Assembly (NCBI GenBank): GCA_963732155.1
Contig: CAVSYB010000007.1
Coordinates: forward strand, 310,001-374,000
Length of the DNA stretch: 64,000 bases
Origin: Roseiarcus sp963732155
GTDB lineage: Bacteria > Pseudomonadota > Alphaproteobacteria > Rhizobiales > Beijerinckiaceae
Direction: 5' to 3'
Position 1 is the stretch's first letter. Each line of letters opens with the position of its first letter. The position numbers and the translations under genes are program-made. Of the stretch, positions 50,801 to 59,383 are shown one piece after another. The notes under the pieces were generated by a model. The model made no database searches. It was not told where the DNA came from and saw only the letters and a list, made by a program, of their open reading frames with translations.

Positions 50801-52528
50801 TTATTTTCGCGCCAGTTCGTCGCTCAGAAAGTCGCGCGCCTGCAATTCGGCGACGTCGCGCGCGATGAAGCTCTCGCCTATTCCCGTGGCGAGGATGAAG
50901 GTCAGGCGGCCGCGTTCGACCTTCTTGTCCTGGCGCATCGCCGCCAGGATCGCCTCCGGATCGGCGTCGAAGTCGGTGATTTTCGAAATCCGCGTCGGCA
51001 GGCCGACGGCGCGCAGATGGTTCTCGACGCGCACAGCGTCCTGTCCGGTGCAAAGGCCGAGCGTCCTGGAGAAACGGAAGGCGCAGGCCATGCCGATGGC
51101 GACCGCTTCGCCATGCACGAGGCGCGCGCCGTCAAAGCCGGTCAATCGTTCAAAGGCATGCGCAAAGGTGTGGCCGAGATTGAGCAGGGCGCGCTCGCCC
51201 TGTTCGGTTTCGTCGGCCGCGACTACCGCCGCCTTGGCGGCGCAGCTCGTCGCGACGGCGCGCAGCCGCGCGGGGCCGCCCGCGTAAACGTCGCGCCAAT
51301 GCGCCTCCAGCCATTCGAAAAAGGCGAGGTCGCCGATCAGGCCGTATTTCACCATTTCGGCGTAGCCGGCGCGAAATTCGCGCGCATTCAACGTGTCGAG
51401 CGCGCCGATGTCGGCCAAGACCAGCGCCGGCTGATGAAAGGCGCCCACGAGATTTTTGCCATGCGGCGAATTGATCGCGGTCTTGCCGCCGACCGACGAG
51501 TCGACCTGCGCGAGGAGGCTCGTGGGAATCTGCACCAGGCGAATCCCGCGCCGCACGCTCGCGGCGACGAAACCGGCGAGGTCGCCGACCACCCCGCCGC
51601 CGAGCGCGACCACGATGTCGCGCCGTTCGATGTGGGCGCCCAGCACGCCGTCGCACACCTCGGCGAACCGCGCATAGGATTTCGAAGCCTCGCCGGGCGG
51701 AACGACGATAGTCGCGCACCGCACGCCCGCCCGCGCGAGGGAGCCGGCGAGCGTCGCAAGATGCGCGGAGGCGACATGGCTGTCGGTCACGATGGCGCAA
51801 TTGGCGCCCGGCGCGAGACGCGCAATATGCTCGCCCGCCTCGCCGATCAGGCCCTCGCCGATCACAATCTTGTAAGAGCGGGCGCCAAGCGCGACCGGCA
51901 CTTCGACCCTTCGCGGCGCGCCCGGCGCAGCGGTCGCGCCGTCGGCCGCCGTCGCTGCGGCGCCTTTCGCCAGATGGGCCGCCAGCTTCGCCACGATCGC
52001 CTCGACAACCACGTCGTGCGGGCCGTCGCGCGGCTCGAACGTCAGGTCGGCCATCGCGTACACCGGGCTGCGCTCCTCCAGGATGCGGCGCAGCGTCGCC
52101 TCGGGATCGGCCGTCTTGAGCAACGGGCGGTTCGACCTCTTGCGGACCCGGCGCATCAGCACCTCGAAATCGGGTTTCAACCAGATGGAGACGCCGGATT
52201 CGGCGATGCGCCGCCGCGTCGCTTCGTTCATGAAGGCGCCGCCGCCGGTGGCGAGCACTTTCTGGCCGTCGGCCAGCAGCCGCGCGAGCACCTTGCGCTC
52301 GCCCTCTCGAAAATAGGGTTCGCCGAACCGCTCGAATATTTCCGGCACGCTCATTTGCGCGCCCGCTTCGATCTCGGCGTCGGCGTCGACGAACGGCAGG
52401 TTGAGGCGCGCGGCGAGGCGCCGGCCGACCGAAGTCTTGCCCGCCCCCATCATGCCGACGAGCACGATAGATCGTCCGCCAAGGGCGGCGACCAGACCGT
52501 CGCGATCGCTGAGCGCTGTTTCCGACAT
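50801..52528 (-). CDS. aroKB: Bifunctional shikimate kinase/3-dehydroquinate synthase
   Basis: A fusion of two steps of the chorismate pathway in one 575-residue polypeptide. Residues 1-190 are shikimate kinase: P-loop GMMGAGKTSVGRR (K31), FVDADAEIE, ATGGGAFM. An Ala-rich linker (about 190-210) follows. Residues about 212-575 are 3-dehydroquinate synthase: VVPPGEASKSYARF, VVALGGGVVGDLAGF, DSSVGGKTAINSP, NLGHTFAHAFE and HGEAVAIGMA. In most Rhizobiales these are two adjacent genes; here no stop lies between them. ATG 52528 has AAGGA 4 bases upstream; ATG 52540 adds four residues. Confidence 0.93.
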   Translation of the reverse strand: MSETALSDRDGLVAALGGRSIVLVGMMGAGKTSVGRRLAARLNLPFVDADAEIEAGAQMSVPEIFERFGEPYFREGERKVLARLLADGQKVLATGGGAFMNEATRRRIAESGVSIWLKPDFEVLMRRVRKRSNRPLLKTADPEATLRRILEERSPVYAMADLTFEPRDGPHDVVVEAIVAKLAAHLAKGAAATAADGATAAPGAPRRVEVPVALGARSYKIVIGEGLIGEAGEHIARLAPGANCAIVTDSHVASAHLATLAGSLARAGVRCATIVVPPGEASKSYARFAEVCDGVLGAHIERRDIVVALGGGVVGDLAGFVAASVRRGIRLVQIPTSLLAQVDSSVGGKTAINSPHGKNLVGAFHQPALVLADIGALDTLNAREFRAGYAEMVKYGLIGDLAFFEWLEAHWRDVYAGGPARLRAVATSCAAKAAVVAADETEQGERALLNLGHTFAHAFERLTGFDGARLVHGEAVAIGMACAFRFSRTLGLCTGQDAVRVENHLRAVGLPTRISKITDFDADPEAILAAMRQDKKVERGRLTFILATGIGESFIARDVAELQARDFLSDELARK

Positions 52529-52771
52529 CGTTTCCTTCATACCGGGCCGTCGTCAAGCGCGCCGCCGCGGCCGCCCGACGGGGACGCCGAAATTTGGTCG
52601 TCCATACAACGGAATGCGCGAGATTGCGACAGCAGCCGATCCGGGGCCGGCGCGCGCCTTATCCGCCCGGGCGCCTTGCGCCGGGCGGTCAGACTAGTAA
52701 CTTGGACGCGAGGGCTGGTCTTGGGCGTCGCCGGACGACGGAAGCCGCCGCCAGAAGTTGGGAGGATCGTG

Positions 52772-54844
52772 ATGGTCGGCTCCACCGAAACGGGCGATAG
52801 AAGAATCGCAGGGCCGCGCCTGATCGCGCTCGTCGGGCCGTTCCAAAGCGGCAAGACCAGCCTGCTGGAGGCGATTTTGGCGCGCGGCGGGGGCGCGCCC
52901 CGCCAGGGTTCGGTGCGCGAAGGCACCAGCATCGGCGATCCCAGCCCGGAAGCGCGCGCCCATGCGATGAGCGTCGAGCCCAACATCGCCAGCATCGATT
53001 ATATGGGCGATCGCTTCACCTTCTTCGACTGCCCGGGTTCGGTCGAGTTCATCCACGACATGCGTCCGGCGCTGCCGGTCTGTGACGCCGCGGTCGTGGT
53101 CTGCGAGGCCGACAGCCGCAAATCGCTGGCGCTGCAAGTCATCCTGCGCGAACTCGAGGAGATGCGCCTGCCGCGGCTGCTGTTCCTGAACAAGATCGAC
53201 CTCGCCAGCGCCGGCGTTCGCGAGACCCTGGCGATGCTGCAGCCGGCCTCGCGCACGCCCCTGCTGCTGCGTCAGTTGCCGGTCTGGCAGCATGGCGTCG
53301 CGACCGGCTTCATCGACCTGGCGCTCGAGCGGGCGTTCCTTTACCGCGAACACGCGCCCTCGACCGTCATCGAAACGCCGACGGGCGTCGCGCCCGACCA
53401 CAAGGAAGCGCGCTATTCAATGCTGGAGCGGCTGGCCGATTACGATGACGCGCTGATGGAGCAATTGATCGGCGAAATCGAGCCGCCGCGCGATCGGGTT
53501 TTTGACGATCTCGCCAAGGAGCTTCGCGGCGGGCACATCGTGCCGCTGCTGATGGGCTCGGCCGACCGCGGCCATGGCGTCACCCGGCTCCTCAAGGCGC
53601 TGAGGCACGAAGCCCCTGGCGTCGAACAGACGCGCGAGCGGCTCGGCATTCCCGCCCAGGGCCCGGCGCTCGCCCAGGTCGTGCGCACCATTCACACCGG
53701 CCATGGCGGGAAATTGTCGCTCGCCCGCGTGTTGCGCGGCGCCTTCGCCGATGGCGCCACCGTCGTCAGCTCACGCGGCGCGGAGGAGCGCATCGCCGGT
53801 CTTTCACGCCTGATGGGAGCGGCTTCCGCCAAGATCGCGCGCGCCGAACAGGGCGAGACAATCGCCTTCGCGCGTCTCGAGCATGTGATGACCGGCGACC
53901 GGTTCAGCGACGGCAAGAAGGCGCCCGAGCCGGCGATTGTCGCTCCGCCGCCGGCCCCGACCCAGTCCATCGCCGTGCATGTGAAGGATCGCAAGGACGA
54001 GGTGCGCCTCGCCGCCGCGCTGGCGAAACTATGCGAAGAAGACCCCGCGCTGGTCTATTTCCAGGATCAGGAATCGGGCGAACTCAAGCTGATGGGCCAG
54101 GGCGAGATGCATCTTCGCGTGACCATCGAGCGCCTCGCGGCGCGCTTCGGCGTCGCGGTCGAATCGAAAAAGCCGTCGGTCTCCTATCGCGAAACCATCC
54201 GTGACGCCGTCTCCGCCCGCGGACGCCACAAGAAGCAGTCGGGCGGCCACGGCCAGTTCGGCGATGTGGCGGTGGATGTCGCCCCCCGCGCGCGCGGCGA
54301 AGGATTTGTTTTCGCCGAAAAGGTGCATGGCGGCACGGTGCCGCGCCAATACTTTTCATCCGTCGAAGCGGGCGCCCGCGACGCTTTGACGCGCGGTCCG
54401 TTGGGCTTCCCCGTGGTCGACGTCGCGGTGACCCTGACCGACGGCTCCTATCATTCGGTGGATTCGTCCGACATGGCGTTTCGCGCGGCGGCCAAAATCG
54501 CGCTGGGCGAAGCCCTGCCCAAGGCGCGTCCGGTCCTGCTGGAGCCGATTCTCGCCGTCTCGATCTACGTGCCCGCCGACGCGATGGCGCGCGCGAGCGC
54601 GCTGGTCAGCGCGAGACGCGGCCAGATCCTAGGCTTCGAGGCGCGCGAGGGCTGGGAAGGATGGGACACGTTGAGCGCGCTCATCCCGGAGGCGGAGATC
54701 GGCGATCTGATCGTCGAATTGCGGTCGGCGACCGCCGGGGCGGGCGGTTATGAGGCCAAATTCGACCACCTGGCCGAATTGTCGGGTCGCCCGGCCGAGA
54801 CGATTATCGCCGCCCGACGCCAAGCGCTGGTCTCAAACGTCTGA
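52772..54844 (+). CDS. EF-G paralogue (translational GTPase-like)
   Basis: A 690-residue protein with EF-G domain order: G domain (1-265), domains II-V (265-690, e.g. GQGEMHLRVTIERLAARF, GRHKKQSGGHGQFGDVAVDV, EPILAVSIYVP). The GTPase motifs deviate: the P-loop reads GPFQSGKTS, and G3 reads DCPGSVEF (residues 86-93), so the catalytic histidine of DTPGH is replaced by serine (S90); NKID is intact. This matches the EF-G-like paralogues of Rhizobiales, whose function is unknown. GGAGG at 52761-52765 fits ATG 52772. Divergent from aroKB. Confidence 0.87.
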   Translation: MVGSTETGDRRIAGPRLIALVGPFQSGKTSLLEAILARGGGAPRQGSVREGTSIGDPSPEARAHAMSVEPNIASIDYMGDRFTFFDCPGSVEFIHDMRPALPVCDAAVVVCEADSRKSLALQVILRELEEMRLPRLLFLNKIDLASAGVRETLAMLQPASRTPLLLRQLPVWQHGVATGFIDLALERAFLYREHAPSTVIETPTGVAPDHKEARYSMLERLADYDDALMEQLIGEIEPPRDRVFDDLAKELRGGHIVPLLMGSADRGHGVTRLLKALRHEAPGVEQTRERLGIPAQGPALAQVVRTIHTGHGGKLSLARVLRGAFADGATVVSSRGAEERIAGLSRLMGAASAKIARAEQGETIAFARLEHVMTGDRFSDGKKAPEPAIVAPPPAPTQSIAVHVKDRKDEVRLAAALAKLCEEDPALVYFQDQESGELKLMGQGEMHLRVTIERLAARFGVAVESKKPSVSYRETIRDAVSARGRHKKQSGGHGQFGDVAVDVAPRARGEGFVFAEKVHGGTVPRQYFSSVEAGARDALTRGPLGFPVVDVAVTLTDGSYHSVDSSDMAFRAAAKIALGEALPKARPVLLEPILAVSIYVPADAMARASALVSARRGQILGFEAREGWEGWDTLSALIPEAEIGDLIVELRSATAGAGGYEAKFDHLAELSGRPAETIIAARRQALVSNV

Positions 54845-54845
54845 T

Positions 54846-56567
54846 TTAGCGGGTTTCGTCGTCGAGATCGGCGGTCGAAGCGTCTTCCGCCGCGAGCCAG
54901 CCTCGATAATTGACGATCGTTCCGACAAACGGCGCGCCGATCGCGACGTCGAATTGGAAGCGGCCGTCCCGCTCGGCCTCACAGGCGTGGCCGCGCGGCG
55001 CCAGCGCGATCGGCAGGACGAGGCCGAAGATCGCCCAGCGGCGCACGACCAGTCGCAGACGCCCGTCGCCGGTCAGCGCGGCCAGGCCGAAGGTGAACGG
55101 GCCGAAGCCTTCGCAGAGCAACCCCTCCCACCGCCCCGCGCCGCGCCATTGCCGCGAACGCATGATCCTGCCGGCGAAATTGCGCGTCCAGATCTCGCTT
55201 TCGCCGCGCTTCTCGAATTTCACGCTCACGGTCGCGCCGCGCGCCGCTTCTGGAAACCAGAACGTCGCGGCGATGAGACCCGCGAGAAACCCCGGGCCGC
55301 GCTCGATATCGGCCTGGCCGCGCGCGATCCGGACGGAATTGATCGTGTGAGTCGCGCGCACGGCGGCGGGCAAATCGCTCCACGCTCCGGCGAGCACTCG
55401 CCGGTAGAGCGGCGCATCGCCAACCGCGCTTTCGTCGCGCACCCCATGCCGGATCGCATAGGGTCGAAAAATCGCGTCGTAGTCGGCGAGCTCGAGCTCG
55501 CCGGTGGCGGCCCTGGCGCCGGCGGCGGGTCGCCGGCCGTCGAGCTCGTTGCGCACAATGGCGGCGATCGCCATCGAAGGAATCACCGGACCAGCGTCGC
55601 CCTCGGCCAGCAAATGCCAGGAGCGCCGAATGACGCGCCCGGCATCATCCGCGCCCTCGATCTCGACGAACATTCCACCGCGATGAGCGCCCCAACGCAG
55701 TCTGGAGACGACGGCGTGAAACAGGGGCGCGAGCGGCGTGAGCTTCGGCGCCAGCCGCAGGCGCGCCAGCCAGGCCAGAGCAATCAGCGCGCGGTGCCAT
55801 ATTTCCGGGACCGGCGCGGCGCCGATCCAGATCGAACGCAGGCCGGGCCATAGCGGGGGCAAGGCCCGCAGATCGGGAACGTCGACGAGCGAAAACAGGC
55901 GGCTCTCCAGGGGGAGCATGCCGGGCGGACAGACGGCGCGCCGCATCGTCTCGGTCAGCCCGTAGGCCTGTTGGCTGACGCCGTCCCGTCTCAGCCAAAC
56001 AGCCTGACCGGCGTAGCTGGCGATGGCGCGGATGACATTGGGGCCGACCCGCGCGAAGGGCGAGGGCGCAATGCCGGCGCGGATCGCGTCGATCCGCGTG
56101 GTCCCGCCCGCCAGCCGGCGGACCACCGCCGCGGTGAGGACGGGAAAGCTGCTGACGCCGGCGAGCGCATAGACGCCCCGGGCGCGCGCCGCGCCGTCGA
56201 GGGCGGCGATTCCCGCCACGAACTCGGAGGAATCGGCAAGATCCATATAGTCGGCGCCGACCGCGATCGAAGCGCGGACCAGCTTGTAGACATCGCCGGC
56301 ATAGGCCTGAAACGGCCCGCTGGCGTCGACCACCAGATCCGGTTTGATCGATGCGAGTTGCGCGTCGACGTCGCCATCCCGATCGAAGGCCGCCGCCTCG
56401 CGCGGCGCGCCCGCGGGCAAGGCGGCGCAGAAGGCGCGCGCCTTGTCGATCGATCGCCCGGCGAGGATCAGCGTGATGCGCGCGTCGGCGGCGAGCAGTT
56501 GCGCCAGACGACCGCCGAAGACGCCGTAGCCGCCCAGTATCAATATCCTTCGCGTCGCGCCGCTCAT
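54846..56567 (-). CDS. Saccharopine reductase-like/DUF4166 two-domain protein
   Basis: A 573-residue fusion. The N-terminal part (1-370) is an NAD(P)-binding fold with ILILGGYGVFGGRLAQLLA, VVDASGPFQAYAGDVYKL and GVSSFPVLTAAVVRRLAGG, typical of saccharopine-dehydrogenase-like proteins. The C-terminal part (about 390-560, ERGPGFLAGLIAATFWFPEA onward) is DUF4166. Substrate and reaction are unknown. ATG 56567 overlaps the DCC gene stop (ATGA). Its own stop lies one base from the EF-G paralogue stop. Confidence 0.87.
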   Translation of the reverse strand: MSGATRRILILGGYGVFGGRLAQLLAADARITLILAGRSIDKARAFCAALPAGAPREAAAFDRDGDVDAQLASIKPDLVVDASGPFQAYAGDVYKLVRASIAVGADYMDLADSSEFVAGIAALDGAARARGVYALAGVSSFPVLTAAVVRRLAGGTTRIDAIRAGIAPSPFARVGPNVIRAIASYAGQAVWLRRDGVSQQAYGLTETMRRAVCPPGMLPLESRLFSLVDVPDLRALPPLWPGLRSIWIGAAPVPEIWHRALIALAWLARLRLAPKLTPLAPLFHAVVSRLRWGAHRGGMFVEIEGADDAGRVIRRSWHLLAEGDAGPVIPSMAIAAIVRNELDGRRPAAGARAATGELELADYDAIFRPYAIRHGVRDESAVGDAPLYRRVLAGAWSDLPAAVRATHTINSVRIARGQADIERGPGFLAGLIAATFWFPEAARGATVSVKFEKRGESEIWTRNFAGRIMRSRQWRGAGRWEGLLCEGFGPFTFGLAALTGDGRLRLVVRRWAIFGLVLPIALAPRGHACEAERDGRFQFDVAIGAPFVGTIVNYRGWLAAEDASTADLDDETR

Positions 56568-57049
56568 GAGAGAAACCGGTCCTCGTAGCGGGGCGCCGAG
56601 GCCAGACAGTGGTCGCGCCGCCCGAACCAGCGCAAGCGATGGCGAGCGACGATGTCGTAGAGCCAGTCGCGCAAGCGAGCCGGCAGAATTCGAAAGGCGG
56701 CGGCCGCCGACCAGGGCGGCCCCAAACGCTCCAACATGCGGATCGCGCTTTCGGATTTGAAAAAAGCGCGGCCGTCCTCGACCAGGATATTGGTCTCGTA
56801 GTCCTGCGGATCGAGGCGATAGTGGCGATAGAGCGCCGCTCCGAGAGGCGTCTGCGCCGGCAGCAACCGAAACGCCGCCGCGTTATCGTGACGCAGCACG
56901 AAGCGCACCCAACCTGAACAAAGCGCGCAATAGCCGTCGAAAATGATGATCGGTCGATCGTCGGCAAAAGCGGGAACCGAAGCATCGCTGCGATAAGAAA
57001 ATGGGTGCGGCGCAGCGGCGCCCGCGCCGTCAATCCGGTCTGCGCTCAC
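56564..57049 (-). CDS. DCC family thiol-disulfide oxidoreductase (DUF393)
   Basis: A 161-residue protein with the DCC motif in IIIFDGYCALCSGWVRFVLRHD, where DGYCALC carries the CxxC of this thioredoxin-related family. Then FRLLPAQTPLGAALYRHY and SESAIRMLERLG follow, all DUF393 hallmarks. The redox partner is unknown. The GTG at 57049 overlaps the DUF1330 stop (GTGA), and the end overlaps the saccharopine reductase-like start, so it is the middle gene of a fully coupled operon. Confidence 0.88.
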   Translation of the reverse strand: MSADRIDGAGAAAPHPFSYRSDASVPAFADDRPIIIFDGYCALCSGWVRFVLRHDNAAAFRLLPAQTPLGAALYRHYRLDPQDYETNILVEDGRAFFKSESAIRMLERLGPPWSAAAAFRILPARLRDWLYDIVARHRLRWFGRRDHCLASAPRYEDRFLS

Positions 57050-57471
57050 GCTTCCTCGCCGAACAGCGGCCCCGGCTCCAGCGGGGCGAGGCGGATCAAG
57101 CGGGAATCGGCGACCGCGGCCTGGCGATGCTTCACCGCCTCGCGATAGAGAGGATCGCGAAGCATGTCGATGAAGGCCTGGCCCGTTGGATATTGCGCGA
57201 TGAAGGCGATGTCCCAATGCTCGGATTCGGGCCCGATCAGCGTGAGTTCCGGCCGGCCGATCCACACCTGTCTTCCCCCGAGGCGGCGAAACACCGGCCC
57301 GCTTTGCCTGGCGTAGGCGCGATAGGCCTCGAGCCCGCTCGCCTTACGCCCGTCCGGATAAGCCGCCTCGGCGCGCAGCCGGACAAGATTGAGCATGTGG
57401 ATTGCGCGGTCCGTCGGCAGGTTCCTGAAGCGCGCGAAACTCTCCTTTGTCGGATCGACATGGCCGTCCAT
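57046..57471 (-). CDS. DUF1330 family protein
   Basis: A 141-residue dimeric alpha-beta barrel-type protein: MLNLVRLRAEAAYPDG, EAYRAYARQSGPVFRRLGG, FIAQYPTGQAFIDMLRDPLY, EAVKHRQAAVADSRLIRL, all as in DUF1330. The fold is related to EthD/ABM-type small enzymes, but activity is unknown. It is the first gene of the three-gene operon with the DCC oxidoreductase and the saccharopine reductase-like protein; it is divergent from the NDUFA9-like gene across 187 bases. Confidence 0.87.
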   Translation of the reverse strand: MDGHVDPTKESFARFRNLPTDRAIHMLNLVRLRAEAAYPDGRKASGLEAYRAYARQSGPVFRRLGGRQVWIGRPELTLIGPESEHWDIAFIAQYPTGQAFIDMLRDPLYREAVKHRQAAVADSRLIRLAPLEPGPLFGEEA

Positions 57472-57658
57472 TCTCGTTCCTCCGGCTTCCCGTCACCCTA
57501 TCGCAAGCCGCTGACTCGCGACAGGCGCCGCATCGCGTTCCGTCCCCTCGAAACCCTTCCCGAGCCTGCAGCGGCGAGCGCCGGGCGCCTATACAGACGC
57601 CCCCGCTTCGCCTATGCAAAAGCCGCTTTCTCGAGATCAGGCGCGGAGTTGATCGCCG

Positions 57659-58666
57659 ATGGCCGAAGCCGCCTTTGTCACCAGTCGCCTCGTCACCGTT
57701 TTCGGCGGTTCGGGATTCATCGGACGCCACGTCGTGCGGGCGCTGGCCCGGCGCGGCTGGCGCGTTCGCGTCGCCGTGCGCCGGCCGGATCTGGCCGGAT
57801 TCCTGCAACCGCTTGGCGATGTCGGCCAGGTTCACGCGGTGCAGGCCAATGTGCGCTATCCCGCCTCGATCGCCTCGGCGCTGATCGGCGCGCAGGCGGC
57901 GATCAATCTGGTGGGCGTGCAGATGGAGCGCGGCCGGCAGAATTTCGAGGCGGTCCACGTGTTCGGCGCACGCGAGATCGCCCGCGCCGCGGCCGCGCAC
58001 CGCCTCGGCGCGCTCGTGCATGTCTCGGGCATCGGCGCCGATCCTGGCTCGCAATCGCGCTACGTTGCGAGCAAGGGACGCGGCGAGGCGGCGCTGCGCG
58101 AAGCGTTCCCCGGCGCCGTCATTCTTCGCCCGTCGGTCGTGTTCGGACCGGAAGATGATTTCCTCAACCGCTTCGCCACGCTCGCGCGCTCGCTGCCCGT
58201 GCTGCCGCTGTTTGGCGGCGGCGAAGCAAAAATGCAGCCGGTCTTCGTCGGCGACGTCGCCGACGCGGCGGCGCTCGCGATCGAAGGGCGGGCCCGATCC
58301 GGCGAGGTCTACGAATTCGGCGGCCCCGAAATCATGACCCTGCGCGAGATCGTCGAATTCGTTTGCCGCACGACGGGGCGCCGTCCCCCGCTCCTCGACG
58401 TGCCCTTCGGCCTCGCCAGGCTGGTGGCGCAAGCGACCGAGATCGCCAGCGCGCTGTCGCTCGGCGTGTTTCCCAAGGCGCTGGTGACGACGCGCGATCA
58501 GGTCGAGTTGCTGCGTCACGACAATCTCGTCTCGCCCGGCGCGGTCGAGCAGGGCCGCACGCTGCAGGGCCTCGGCGTCATCGCGCAGGGCGTCGAAGCC
58601 ATCGCGCCGGCCTATCTCTATCGCTTCCGCAAGACCGGGCAATATGCGAGCAGCGGCGCGGCGTGA
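57659..58666 (+). CDS. NDUFA9-like NAD(P)-dependent epimerase/dehydratase
   Basis: A 335-residue atypical short-chain dehydrogenase: VTVFGGSGFIGRHVVRALA for NAD(P) binding, LVHVSGIGAD, SRYVASKGRGEAALRE and ILRPSVVFGPEDDFLNRF, then MQPVFVGDVADA. This matches the NDUFA9/39-kDa complex I accessory branch found in alphaproteobacteria. It may stabilise complex I or act on another nucleotide-bound substrate. It stands alone, converging with the EI24 gene (8-base gap). Confidence 0.88.
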   Translation: MAEAAFVTSRLVTVFGGSGFIGRHVVRALARRGWRVRVAVRRPDLAGFLQPLGDVGQVHAVQANVRYPASIASALIGAQAAINLVGVQMERGRQNFEAVHVFGAREIARAAAAHRLGALVHVSGIGADPGSQSRYVASKGRGEAALREAFPGAVILRPSVVFGPEDDFLNRFATLARSLPVLPLFGGGEAKMQPVFVGDVADAAALAIEGRARSGEVYEFGGPEIMTLREIVEFVCRTTGRRPPLLDVPFGLARLVAQATEIASALSLGVFPKALVTTRDQVELLRHDNLVSPGAVEQGRTLQGLGVIAQGVEAIAPAYLYRFRKTGQYASSGAA

Positions 58667-58674
58667 GCCGACGC

Positions 58675-59352
58675 TCAGCGGAACTCGGCGCGATTCGCTG
58701 CGGACAGCCGCTTGTGCAGTCGCGCCATCAGCGCCGTCGCGAATAACGGCGTGCACAGGTTGAGGATCGGAATCGAAACAAAGACCGCGACGATCAGCCC
58801 GGCCAGAAAGACCTGCAGCGCATAACGTCGCCGCATGGCGCGGGCTTCGGCGGGAGGCCGGAAGCGCATCGCGGCGAGCTCGAAATATTCGCGCCCGAGC
58901 AGATAGGCGTTGGCGCCCAGGAAGGCGACGAGATTGACGCCCGGCGCGAACAGGAGCGCCAGCGCGATCAGGTTGACGAGAATCGACAAGCCGGCGAAAC
59001 GCAGGGCGAACAGCGCCGCGACGCCCGCCGGCGCGGGCTTGCCCGACGGTCCGGCGGGATCGATTTCGCGCTCGACGATCGCCGCCATATCGTCGAGGAA
59101 GAAGCCGGCGACCAGGGAGACGACCGGCGCGACCAGAAACGCCAACCCGACCAGCAATCCGAGCCCGACGAGCCAGGAAAGCGTCGTCGCCAGCCAGGGC
59201 GCGGCGCCGTCGATGAACGAGACCGCGAATCGATCGAGGCCGAGCCAGACGAGGACCAGCAAGGCGACCGTCAGCGCCAGCGATTTGACCAGGGTCGCGC
59301 GAAACGGCGGCGTGAATATCTGCGCGAGAGCCGCGATGGCGTCGTCGATCAT
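58675..59352 (-). CDS. EI24/CysZ-like membrane protein
   Basis: A 225-residue inner-membrane protein with about four long helices (residues 23-43, 57-90, 115-150, 180-212), resembling EI24-domain proteins such as CysZ, a sulfate transporter of E. coli. FLGANAYLLGREYFELAAMR is the conserved core. Whether it carries sulfate here is inference. It follows the glycosyltransferase gene on the same strand after a 31-base gap. Confidence 0.83.
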   Translation of the reverse strand: MIDDAIAALAQIFTPPFRATLVKSLALTVALLVLVWLGLDRFAVSFIDGAAPWLATTLSWLVGLGLLVGLAFLVAPVVSLVAGFFLDDMAAIVEREIDPAGPSGKPAPAGVAALFALRFAGLSILVNLIALALLFAPGVNLVAFLGANAYLLGREYFELAAMRFRPPAEARAMRRRYALQVFLAGLIVAVFVSIPILNLCTPLFATALMARLHKRLSAANRAEFR

Positions 59353-59383
59353 GGCGCTCTCGAACCGGCTCGCCTCGTCCGCA

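Noticed and set aside
51017..52768. N-terminal extension of the EF-G paralogue over aroKB
   Set aside because: It is the antisense shadow of aroKB; the real start has GGAGG at 52761-52765.
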